Part shown: positions 49,106-59,804 of the stretch, piece by piece | Layout: each line of letters starts with the position of its first letter | Numbering within the stretch: the first letter of the stretch is position 1 | Assembly (NCBI GenBank): GCA_025174535.1 | Contig: JALBUN010000011.1 | Location: 186,001 to 250,000 of the forward strand | DNA: 64,000 nt | Direction: 5' to 3' | Source of the DNA: Cantharellus purpuraceus | Lineage: Eukaryota; Basidiomycota; Agaricomycetes; Cantharellales; Hydnaceae | The notes under the pieces: model-generated | The model's database searches: none | What the model was told of the DNA's origin: nothing | Seen by the model: the letters and a program-made list of their open reading frames with translations, nothing else | Position numbers and translations under genes: made by a program

Positions 49106-52100
49106 TCACTTCCTTGACCTCGTCCTCTTCGCTGGTGCGTCTGGGGTTTCCACGGGCACCGGTGCCTTACGACTCCTCGTAGTTGGTTTCATTCCTGTGG
49201 GTTTGCTTGGATGGTCCCCATTGTTCTCTTTATCGTCACTCAGCCCATCAGGGGATCCAACCGTTTTACCTCTCTTGGCTCCCCTGCCTTTGTTGGGAGC
49301 AGATGCAACTTCCTCAGGTTCGGAAGACTGGTCGACTGCTTCGACGGCGAGTGCATCCTCATCTGTTCCCTCGATGACCTTGGCTCTCGTTCCTCGCTTA
49401 GCCTTTGGTTTTGTTACTGGGGGAAGGTCCCCGTTGTCGTGAGGGTCTTCGGGTTTATTCCGACGTGTCACTTTGGTATCCGTTGCAGCTGGTGCTTCCA
49501 CCGTGGCAACCCGAGGTGTTTTTGCTGTACGTCCTCGACGGGCTTTACGGACTGTATCCCCCTCAGCATCAGAAGCCACATCCCCAACATTATGATTAGT
49601 CGCTCCTTTCACCTGACAGATAGATGAGTCGGATGTCAGTCACATGGAGTATAAATTACCTCCGCGCCTGCTTCATTATCTTCGCTTACTTGCTGGTTTC
49701 TGGTAACACGTTTGCTCCTCCCTGGTACCGCATGATCAAGGCCAGCCTGCTCTTCTTCAGATTCTTCGACTGTCTGTTTCTTCACTCGTCTGCCTTTGCG
49801 TACGGCGGCAACTTTTGATGTGCCTGCAGCAGCTGTAGTTGTAGCCACTCCCTTTCTTGTAGGATGAGGACGACTACGACTATCATTAGCATCGTCGCTA
49901 ATCGGGATGACGGCTTTCTTGGCAGAGCGCTTAGCAGTGCGACGAGTTGTCGCAGTGGGCTTCTTAGGCTCTGAATCTTGATCCACATCCTCTTCATCCA
50001 TGGAATCCTCAGCTGCCACAGGAGAGACAGCCCTTGCGCCATGGTGTGTTTCCTTTGCGCCCCTAGTTGACGCTGGTTTCTTGGAGCGCATGCTACTTTT
50101 CGGGGCTGGACTGGTAGCAACCGCTCGCTCATCGTCATCTGCCTTGGTCTCTGTGACTTCCTCGGAGCTGTGATTGTCATGAAGCATCATAGAATCATCT
50201 GAAGCGTCTTCAGAATCCAAGTTCCCATGCTCATCCCCCGAAAAGCTTCCAAACTTATCACTTCTGTCTTCCTCCTCATTGTTGAACATTTCACCCAGGT
50301 TCAGTTTCGGAGTAGCAAGGACAGAGTTTGGGTCAGGTTGTCTAAACATCTCTTTGACTCCACGAAACGACGGGGTTTTGTGTGGAACGTCCGGATGATC
50401 CTGGAACATCCTTTTGAAGCCAGCGAAAGATGGCGTCTTTGGCTGCCAGCGTGGCTGAAGGAACATCTCGCGCACACCATCGAAGCGAGGAGTGAGAGAA
50501 GGGCTAATTCTCGACGCAGCACGAGTGGGTGTGTGCTCGGCGAGTTCTCCGTTACTGGAACCATGCACCATGTTGAGATCACCTTGGTCCTGGTGATCAT
50601 GGGAAGTGGCCAGAGTATCTGGTGTAGAATCAGGGGCGATGTCACCACCATCAAACTCGGCACGTTTCGTCTGGCTGAGAGTCTCTTCCTTGATATCCGT
50701 GTCAAGGAATCCTCGACTGGCGCGGCCAGTTCCTGCAGCAAGCAACGAGAAGTCTCGGACCTTCTGAGGGCTCGTGCTCAGCCTCATTCTCCTTGCTTCA
50801 CTCTTCCGCCTGACCTGAGCCATTTTCCGTTTCATATTTTCGACCATGGTGTCGGCATCCTCGTTCTTGTTTTCGCCTGGTGTATACTCATCGCTTTGTC
50901 GAGGGGGCGCAAACCCATTACCGCGAGGACCCGGCATCGGCAGTGGGATAGGACATTGAAGTGCTGATTTACGACGTGCCAGGATAGCCTGTGATGCTCT
51001 GCATTAATGTTTGATGCATAATCACTCTGAATCAAGAAACTTCACCCGACGCTCCTCCTCTGTTACGCGGTTCTTAGCTTCCTGCTTCTCTTCGATAGGT
51101 GGCTGTTTCTCAGGTTCAGGGAGGATGATATCCTGTATTTTCCACGGGGAGATAGTGCGCACTCTTTGGGCTCCCCCAAACGTCGTTCGAGGAATGCCCT
51201 CTCCGCCAATGGATACCCTTGCTTTTACGTCAACGGGAATACGTTGCGCGGGACGATTCACCATTATTTGAGGTGTCATGAATGGACCCTAGGATGCATG
51301 CGCAATCAGTCAAGAGAAAGCAGCCATGAAATACGCCCGATCACTGACCAGGTTCCGGCGAATAGGAGTGTGTGTTTGAGCAGTAATGAACACCGTCTCT
51401 TCTTCCTCGTATTGTTCCTTGTTCTCTTCATGACTTTCTTCTTCTCTCGATAAATGGTCACCTTCTGGCGCCTTCCAATTGAAAGGCAGGGCTCTTTTCA
51501 TGACATCGAGGCTGGCCTTGAAGACACCCGAGCTCTGTCCAGGCGATTGCAGGACAGTCATCTACGAGAGATATTAAGAACAACGTTTCTTGTCTGAGGG
51601 GGTTTGCCAGAGGACTACCTACCGACGGGCTAACAGGCTGATCAAGTTCCTCATCCTCATCCTCATCCTCATAACCCTCTTCTTCATTGCTGAGTTCAAA
51701 TGGTCCCAGGTCTCGTTCGGGGCTGACCACTGCCTCAACCTCATCTTCTTCTTGTTGTTCCTCGTGTCGCTCCCGTTCGAGTTGTGCACGCTGTGCGGAA
51801 CGCAGGACAACGGCACGATGCAAAGATAGTGCGGAACGACGCCTGATTGCCGGTGGGGTTGGAGCACTCTGCACGCCGCGTACTGACTGGGGCACAGCAA
51901 CAGGTTTGGGTGGAGGGGTGGCACTGGGTATAGAGAACGCCACAGAGCGTCCAGGATTATGTATCTGATTTAACGAGCCAGATGCTATCTAATATCTGTG
52001 GTGTCAGGTCCACCGTTGCGAAAATGAGTCGAGAGACGAACCTGCTGATCCTGGGATTGGTCATCTACTGGTTCGAGAATGATGAGATCTCGTTCTTCCT

Positions 52101-52763
52101 CTACGACCACAGCATCGTCTCCCTGCCCTTCGAGCAGCATCATCTCTTGGGTGTTGTTGTCATGGTCTGGCATCCTTACTGGACTCCGTAATGCCTCCCA
52201 TTCAGCGTTGTCTTTGATACTGCCACGTCGAGTGGTGCGAGATATGTTGTTGGAACTCGGCCGAGGAGTAAGAACCTGCGCCGACCTGATCATACTCATG
52301 CGTAAAGAGCGTCGAGGCTTGCCGCGTCGTGGCGTTGCCAGGAGGGCAGCGCGAATCTCTTTAGGAGGGTACTCAAATTTGAATCTCTTCTTGTAGATCT
52401 CAATTTCAGAGCCATTTGTTAATGGTACAGTCGTAGGACTGGAACCAGAGGTTGAAGGATCGACTTGACATCCATCCACGAGGAGACCATTAGTTCCCTG
52501 AACAAGCAAGAATGCCTAGTTTCGAGTGAGCTACTGTGCATATTAACCTTGGAAGCAAAACAGACCTTGTGCTGCTCAGAAATTTGCAGCGTGCAATGAA
52601 GCTCAGACACGCAGTCGTAGTATAAGCGCACACTGCATTGCTTGCTGCGACCAAATGTGACTTCCTCGTCATCAATCGGGAAAAATGCGACTGTATTGTC
52701 TGGCTCGTGGCGTTTGAGCAGCCTCAAAGTACCATATCGACCAATTTCAGAGGAGTCGGACAT
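49106..52763 (-). CDS. FHA-domain chromosomal protein with Ki-67-like repeats
   Basis: Seven exons (52763-52566, 52515-52042, 51988-51623, 51561-51349, 51288-51041, 50998-49660, 49612-49106) give 1114 aa. The N terminus is an FHA domain (YGTLRLLKRHEPDNTVAFFP, VTFGRSKQCSVRL, SELHCTLQI, TNGLLVDG), a phospho-Thr binding fold. The rest is largely disordered and strongly charged, first acidic, then basic. Residues about 668-738 carry four related motifs, TP-x-F-x-G-(V/F)-(R/K)-x-MF, similar to the GFKELFQTP core of vertebrate Ki-67 repeats. The C terminus has many KR/TRK clusters (AKRSAKKAV, GRRVKKQT, ending PAKRTRSRK) that should bind DNA or chromatin. FHA at the N terminus plus such repeats is the Ki-67 layout. 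The exon 5/6 joint uses a weak donor (GTTTCT). Architecture is firm; function is inferred. Confidence 0.85.
50284..50496 (-). repeat. Four TPxFxGxKxMF motifs in the FHA protein
   Basis: In order along the protein: LTPRFDGVREMFLQP, KTPSFAGFKRMFQDH, KTPSFRGVKEMFRQP and a degenerate ATPKLNLGEMFNN. Spacing is about 18-20 residues. Each begins with a Thr-Pro pair that could be a CDK site. Confidence 0.85.
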
Positions 52764-52965
52764 GCCTTGACGCGCCTACACGGTTCGTAGCAGGTAAATC
52801 AAGAAAGCAAGTCGCGTCAAGCACGTGGAGTGTCACGTGACACTTTGAACATTCTGCAATTGCTTACTCAGCGTCGCCTGTGTCGCTCTCGCTGCTCAGC
52901 TAGGACATTGGTAATACTTCCTGCCTAATAACGACTTGTATCGACTATTTCTGTGCTATCTCCTA

Positions 52966-54401
52966 CTACCATCCCATTTGCTCATAAGTCCATCCGAACA
53001 CGTGGCCTTTGTTAGTATCCGGATACTTGGTTAAACGAGTATTTCTGTTTAACAAATCAAGTACCACAATATCTGTCTGATCGAGAATAGGCAACTGTAA
53101 ACAGGACTACGAATCAGCTCGGTGGATGCATTGCGTTTGATAAACAGGCTAACGTTTATATTTTGCACTTGATGTTCTGAACTCGTCGATTTTGGCACTG
53201 CTACAACCCCTCTCGAGAGATGCCAGGCCAATGAGACTTGCGCGGATGAAACACTATGCTTCTTCGCGATTTCTACAACAGCCGGATCTTCTCTGACAGG
53301 CCCATAACCTGTTCACTCTGATCAGCATGAAGTCAGTCGGTGATTCCGTGGATCCACCACCTGTCGGCGAGTAGGCAGTGAGTACTATTCCCTTCGAGTC
53401 CGAGAATGCTTTGAGTTCATTCTGACTTAGGTGTGGATGCATCCTGGTCGGAAATATAAAGGTTAATGGTCTCTGTAGGAACGGCGAAAGAGAGATGAAA
53501 TCTCACTCGATCTGATTGACTGCCGGGATGACCTTGGCTGTTTCGAGTAGCTGAGTGAGGCTGTTTGTGGCCATCATTCCGACCAGCGTTAGTTACAGAG
53601 AGCAATCATGGGGACATTATTACTAACGTTTTCTCTGAAAAGTTTGAGACGCCAATTGCTTTAACCTTGCCGGTCTCTAGGACTTTCTCCATCGCGGCCC
53701 AAGTCTCATTCACGTTCGGGTGTTTGACGAGGTCAAAATTAGTATCTGCGAGGGATCGGTTGTCGTCTGGTAGAAGAGCCGTCACATTGTGCTCTGTCAT
53801 TTAACCCTCCCTACCTTTCCAGCGAAACGCCTGCGGCCAGTGGACAAGATACTGCAAAGACAATATGTCCGTGTCGAGTCAGCAATCAAACGCGCCAGCT
53901 ATAGACCAAACACACCAAGTCAAAATAATCAAACCCGAACCGCTTTAGACTCTCATCCAAAGACTCTTGGACTCGTCCGTGGTGATGAGACCTGGAAAAG
54001 ACTCAATCAATTGTTAATGCATGGTGGGTGTTGGATAGCGTACGGTAGCTTGGTCGTCACGAAGACCTCTTCGCGCGGAACACCGGACTCGCGGATAGCG
54101 TTACCGACAACATGCTCTGTCCCATATCCATGAGCCGTATCCATATGTCTGTACCCGTTCTGCATATACACATAACGTCTCACGATGGTTAGATATCGCA
54201 TAGGAAATGATGCCCCAGGCGAACCTTGAGAGCAGAGAGCATCCACGTTTTACTCGCTTCACGCTCTTCAGGTGTCAACCCACCCCAGCAACCCAACCCT
54301 ACAGGACTTCAACATAATTCAAGCTGATTAAGAGCGCAGACTCGACCTATAGCAGGGATCATAATGCCATTGTTCAGCTGGAAGGAAGGAATTCGAGACA
54401 T
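52966..54401 (-). CDS. Aldo-keto reductase
   Basis: Ten exons (54401-54347, 54298-54225, 54159-54044, 53991-53916, 53851-53815, 53793-53628, 53560-53507, 53443-53361, 53308-53154, 53094-52966) give 314 aa, normal for the family. Barrel motifs are complete: [30 protein letters not shown] (catalytic Asp and Tyr), VFVTTKLP (Lys), YLVHWPQAF (His), [37 protein letters not shown], ending [10 protein letters not shown]. It reduces aldehydes or ketones with NADPH; the substrate is unknown. The model needs a 21-nt intron at 53814-53794 (GTAGGG...GACAG); without it the frame stops at once. Either this intron is real or the locus carries a frame-disrupting indel. Confidence 0.88.
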
Positions 54402-55070
54402 TCGGTGAAAGCTTTACTGGCCAGATCTAGCTTCGAGGCCTCTGTGCATTGCTTTTATATTCTCATGAGGCTCTATGGCAGCTTCTTGCCTGCCCACGCC
54501 ACGAAATAATATGCAGCAGAAGCTACCGATTAATCTCTAACATTTTTTATTAGTGATTTGGTCACTGCATCTCGATAAAATATGACATGGTAGTCGGTGA
54601 ATGTAGGATCGACTTGAATTGGCAGCCAACCAACCCTTCATTTGCAAATTCTGACGGGTTATTTACATGGAAAACAATGTAAGCTGCAGGAGCTTCATAT
54701 TTTAACCTGGTGCTGAGAATTAAATATATAGGGGATAGGAGATTCACAGTGCAGGAACTCCGGCAACTCAAAACCAGTGCTTTTTGCACTTGTAATTTCA
54801 GTACAAAAAGTACTCTCAAGTTCAGTTCTGGAAAACTGAAATCCAGTACCGTCATCTGATCGTGGCCCACTGTATCATGTACAATTTATTTGTAGGTGAA
54901 ATAAAGAGATACAGGAAATAAACGCCGGATATAAAACTGAGGATATGGATAGATAGAAAGGATGTATTTCAGATACATGAAATGATGACACAGCCAAGTA
55001 TCTTTGCGCATTTCAGCTGGGGCAGTAATCCTGGGAGCAAGCTAACTCAGACGGTGGTCATCGCTGTACT
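54402..55070. other. Divergent spacer with a cluster of small stem-loops
   Basis: About 670 bp between the AKR and LCB1 start codons. It contains three short inverted repeats within 65 bp (see entry). No coding frame is supportable; it should hold both promoters. Confidence 0.45.
54776..54840. repeat. Three adjacent short inverted repeats
   Basis: AGTGC-TTTTT-GCACT (54776-54790), AGTAC-AAAAA-GTACT (54800-54814) and TTCAGTT-CTGGAA-AACTGAA (54821-54840). Each can fold into a 5-7-bp stem. They may be remnants of a repeat or protein-binding palindromes. Confidence 0.6.
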
Positions 55071-57041
55071 ATGGCTATGTCGATACTCGACAGCACTGGC
55101 ACCCTTGCCTCCAATAATAACCTAGAAGCACTCTTCAAATTCTTACAGTCCTCATATGCAATAATATTGTCTACATGGAATCACATCCCAGGCTCAGCCG
55201 TTATCACGCGGTACATCAAGTCTTCACACCGCGACGATCCTGGACGCACCGTACTTGAAATTTTGCTATTCCTCTTCGCAGTCAGGACTCTCCTTCAATC
55301 GCGAACACGTGCCGAAGGGTCGGGAAAGAACTTCATCAAGCTTAGCGAGAAAGTAAGCCATTCTTACCTTTCATTGTTACTACTACGACTCAACTGTTGC
55401 AGGAAATAGACGAGCTCGTGGATGAGTGGGCACCAGAGCCTCTCGTTCCTCCCCTAGACGTTTATGAAGAACTTGAGTTCAGCAATTTACCAATTGTTCA
55501 AGGCGCCGTGGGCCCCAAGCCTAAACTCGTAAACACCGGAAAGACTGTTCTAAACCTTGCCAGTTACAATTTCACTGGGCTCGCAGGTGATGAACGTGTC
55601 ACAGCTCGCGCCATTGAGACACTGCGCAACTATGGCCTTGGTAGTTGTGGACCGCCTGGGTTTTATGGGACCATGGGTACATCTTGTGTTCTCTTCCCAC
55701 ATTGATATCTCTAACTATTCACAAGACGTTCACATGACGCTGGAACGGGATATTGCATCGTTCCTTGGGACCGAGTCGGCTATCATTTACTCACAAGCAT
55801 TTTCAACCATATCCTCTGTCATTCCTGCTTTCTGCAAACGTGGAGACATAATTGTGGCTGACCGTGGCGTCAGTTTTGCAGTACACAAGGGTATTCAGGT
55901 GTCTCGGTCTACAGTACGGTGGTACGATCACAACGACTTAAACAGCCTGGAGGAAGTCCTGCAAGGTGTCGAGAAGGAACGAATCAAGAAACGACTTCCT
56001 CTGACAAGGAGATTCATCGTGACGGAAGGCATATTCGAGAACGATGGAGCGATGGTCGATTTACCCAAGATCGTACGTTTACTCGTTCCACTGTTTCCCT
56101 CTCTCACATCTACCCCTCTTCTAGATTGCTCTCAAGAACAGGTACAAATTTCGTTTATGCCTAGACGAAAGCTTCTCCTTTGGCACCGTTGGCCGGACAG
56201 GCCGTGGCCTCACGGAGTTGTACAACGTGCCGGTATGCTGTTTGACCATAGTCGCAAGGATATCTACTTAGCTTCTTTCAGGCTACCGAAGTCGATCTAC
56301 TTGTTGGTTCCCTTGCAACAGGACTTTGCGCTACGGGCGGATTTTGTGCTGGAACAACACATGTTGTCAACCATCAGGTGCGGTGATCTCCTCTGCTGTC
56401 ACACAATTCTGGGTCTCATATCAGTATAGCGCATCAATGGTACTGCTTTCATATTTTCTGCCTCTATGCCGGCACTCCTCGCCGTTACCGCCTCAGAAGG
56501 AATCCAAATCCTTACCGATAGCCCCTCAACACTCAACATATTGCACGAGAACGTCAGGCTTGCTCGGACCATCTTAGACAAAATGGATGACATCCACATA
56601 TCATCACACCCAGCTGCGCCCATTATCCACATCCAACTCCCTCCGCCCACTGAACCTCGCGCGTCCATCGCAACAACTTCCCAATATGTCACCGTTAATC
56701 AATGGCCCTCAGCAACCGCCCAACATTCGCTCGGCGTCGATCCACTGGTACCCCAAATGAGGACGTCTAATCCACAATCCATCCTTCCCGCATATCCCCT
56801 CCAGTTTGATGTGGAGGCTGAAGAGCGGTTATTGCAGGAGGTTGTGGATGAGGCGCTGAACCAGGGAGTATTGATCACACGCGCAAAGCGTTTGCGGGGA
56901 CAAGAGGTTGTTGAACCGCGTCCTACGATCAAGTTAGCTATCACTGCGGCATTGAGCAAGAAGGACACAGAGAAGGCCGCGCAGGTAGTGAAGAATGCGT
57001 TGACCAAAATGCTTGCAAAGCGCAAGAGGTTGGCTTCATAG
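55071..57041 (+). CDS. LCB1: Serine palmitoyltransferase subunit 1
   Basis: Six exons (55071-55352, 55403-55676, 55726-56072, 56125-56232, 56282-56377, 56430-57041) give 572 aa. LCB1 pairs with LCB2 in the ER membrane to condense serine with palmitoyl-CoA, the first step of sphingolipid synthesis. A hydrophobic membrane segment lies near residue 65 ([15 protein letters not shown]). The aminotransferase-like fold shows [54 protein letters not shown] and [12 protein letters not shown]. As expected of this subunit the PLP-binding Lys is absent. The Cys in GSCGP is the residue whose human counterpart is mutated in hereditary sensory neuropathy. The product of this pathway regulates Pkh/PDK1 kinases in yeast; a PDK1 homologue is also in this window. 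Confidence 0.95.
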
Positions 57042-57297
57042 GTTCAAGGTATAAGGGTGGCATAAAGGTTAAATTACTTTGAATATGAAGTGTGGCTAGC
57101 GTAGATCTAATTGCGGCGGTAACTTCGATGTCTCTACTCACTTTCTGTTATACCACATTGGTTCTGCAGCGGGACGGCAGAGTTCTGAGTATTATATAAT
57201 CGTCTGACCGTCAACTTTCAAGAGATCTCACAGACCTTGGCGCGTTGGCGCTCCTTATCCTACAGCTTCACGTTCCTTTCCTTGTCATTGCTGAGGG
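57042..57297. other. Spacer between LCB1 and the CDF-family gene
   Basis: 256 bp between tandem plus-strand genes; no element recognised. Confidence 0.4.
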
Positions 57298-59677
57298 ATG
57301 AGTAGTGCTAGTGCTCTTCATCGACGCAAGTCGAGCAGGGAGGATGATGTGGTCACTGTTACTATAACAGAACCTGTTCTAACCAATGGTCTCAACGGGC
57401 ACGAGCGCGAACATTTACCCAGAAAGACGACCTTCTCGACACCCGAGCTTCCCCCTGACAATTCAAATGCCTATGCTTCTGGTCGACACCAAAGACAGCG
57501 TGTCTTATCCACGCCGGCTCATCCGGTACCTCCAACCATGTACTCACCAGTGCCGGCATCACCCCCCAGCGCAGGCACATTTCGAGCAAACTTTCTTCCT
57601 GCAGGCCCTTCGCGATCTCCTTCTCACTTCCGGAACCTATCCGTTCAGGGACATACGCGTTCACCATCCGCATCGTCTTTCTACCCTCCTTCGCCGTCTC
57701 CTCTTTCCGCGTCGTTTCCAGCCCCAGCCAGCCCAGGCCACACACAGCCACCGTCTCCACTCCCCCATAGGCCAGCTCCTGCTCCGCCGACTGTCCCTCA
57801 GGACCACCGTCGGCAACATGCACGCATTCATTCAAGGAACCTTTCCATCTACTTTCCTCGCCCAGGGGCCGTACCACCAGCATCGATCGCTGAGGACGGA
57901 GCACAGGAGCTCGAGGTTGGGCATCAGAATGAAGTTCCAGAAACCCTCATTGCCAGTGCACCTTTACAACAAGGGCGGGAGCTAGAACCAGGGTTCACTT
58001 TTGGTGGACGAAGACCAATAAACAATGGTGTGGTTGGCGACATTCCCCGACCTGGATCTGCTGGTTCAAGCGGAGGGGCACACAGTCGTCCGTCACGCAG
58101 AGGGCACCATCACAAGCACTCTTTATCCCATAACTTTTTCTCCTTCATGGAGCCCGGGGATTCATCGTTCACTCCAGGCGCACCGACCCCTATGCCAGCA
58201 TCAATATCTTTCCCTTCCTCTCCCTGGCAACCCAAGACATCTCCAACCTCGCCCTCTATACCGCACGGTAGTCACCAACACTCACAGTCCTTCGCCACGA
58301 CCCCACTGCCACCGACTGTTAGCTCGGTCTTCACCTCTTCTCCATCTCTTATTTCTATGGCACAGTTTTTGCTTGGTTCTGCACTCTGGGTACGCGGCCA
58401 GCAGTGCGGTTCACTCGCGTGTACTGGCCTTGGGTATTGGGTCGTATTTGACGCCTTCGGCGTCGCCTGTACAGGTGTTTTACCCCAATATCTGGCGTCC
58501 GCGTCTACAAAGTCAAGTTCTCGGTCTTATGGGTGAGTATCTATTCGTCAGAGGATGATGTGTCATTGATCTTGGTCTACACAGAAATGCTCGACTTGAG
58601 ACGCTCGCTGTGTTTGCCCAATCAATATACCTCATCTTTGCTTCGGTTTATGTCAGCAAAGAGGCGGTGGAGCATCTCTTATTATCCCACGGAGAAGGCC
58701 ATCATCACCACCGAGGTGATGATGCAGATTTTGGGTATGCAGATAGTGGAGTGTAGTGCGTTCTGTCGACTGACCTGTCCATAGGATCGAATTCCCTACC
58801 TACCTCGTAGTAGTCTCTTTCCTTTCGCTAATAGCGACAGGCCTTGGGTTCGATAACAATTCACGACTAATAAACGGTAAGCGTGACTACTCTGCTGTCG
58901 ACCCTTTAACAAACCGACATTGGTTAGCTACTGCAAATCGAATACCTTCCTTGTCGTCTCTCATACACTCCTTCCAATACGCGTCTAAGCCTCAGTTTTC
59001 GCGGCCACCTCCACCACCACCAACTACAATCGTCGGCAGAGCGGCTTCCAATCCTTACACCGCTCTCCCTGTCGGCATTGCACTGAGCGTCATGTCTATA
59101 TATGGTCTCGCAGACGTGTACGCCGAGAAATTCCTGGTCATCGTCCCAATTCTTCAACTTATGCATAATTTAGGTCTCAACATCGCCTCGCTGATTTATT
59201 TGTCGCTGCAATGCTGGCAGTGCTTACCTTCGGGATAGCTTACCCAGCCGCTTTGGCTCTCGCTAAAGTCCTTCTCCAGACAGCTCCTGAACGGGGTATA
59301 GCGGGTGGGCGCATGGAGGCTTTTTTAAGAGCCATGCGAGATGTAAGCATTTTTCTCACTAACTGAGAAGAATTGGTTTGACATTCAGTTTGTAGCTTGA
59401 ACGGCATCCTCATGTTCTTCATTTACCGCCCCCGCACATTTGGCAACTCACTCCCGCACCGCAGGGGCGCTTACTGAGCTCGAACTATCAGGAGTCACCT
59501 GCAACTCTCGTGGTGACACTGGAGTTGCATGTCCGACGAGATCTGGATGATGCAACCGTCCTGGAGCTAACGAGGTGGGCGTGGGACCGCTGTACAGGCG
59601 CTTTGGGGGGCGACCGCAGCGGAAAGAGTGACAGTGGCGGGGTAGCAGAGGTAACAGTGGGTGTCGTGAGGGGATGA
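57298..59677 (+). CDS. Cation diffusion facilitator-family protein, Zrg17-like
   Basis: Six exons (57298-58532, 58585-58734, 58785-58876, 58928-59117, 59174-59342, 59396-59677) give 705 aa. The first 340 residues are Ser/Pro-rich and probably disordered. Six membrane segments follow, with CDF-like words (GSLACTGLGYWVVFDAFGVA, NARLETLAVFAQSIYLIFAS, PAALALAKVLLQTAP). A short His-rich loop (SHGEGHHHHRGDD) lies near residue 448. A C-terminal cytosolic domain starts LERHPHVLHL and contains VTLELHVRRDLDD. In the first metal site the usual Asp and His are replaced; only the last Asp remains. This resembles yeast Zrg17 and human ZnT6, inactive partners that form ER/Golgi zinc transporters with Msc2 or ZnT5. 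A partner Msc2 gene is not in this window. Msc2 itself is the alternative but should keep its ligands. Confidence 0.82.
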
Positions 59678-59804
59678 TGTATACTATCTATATAGTATGG
59701 TGTAGACTTTGAATTCGTTTACCTTTGGAGTCCTTCACACCTATGTGCCGCGGAAGCAATTTTGTGGCAACATTGAATTTTCTTGCCTACGCTTTGCTGA
59801 ACGT

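Noticed and set aside
59080..59240. HxxxD match (HRLAD) as an intact second metal site in the CDF-family protein
   Set aside because: It falls at the start of the last membrane helix by position relative to the VLLQTAP end, not in the helix that carries the ligand pair in active transporters.
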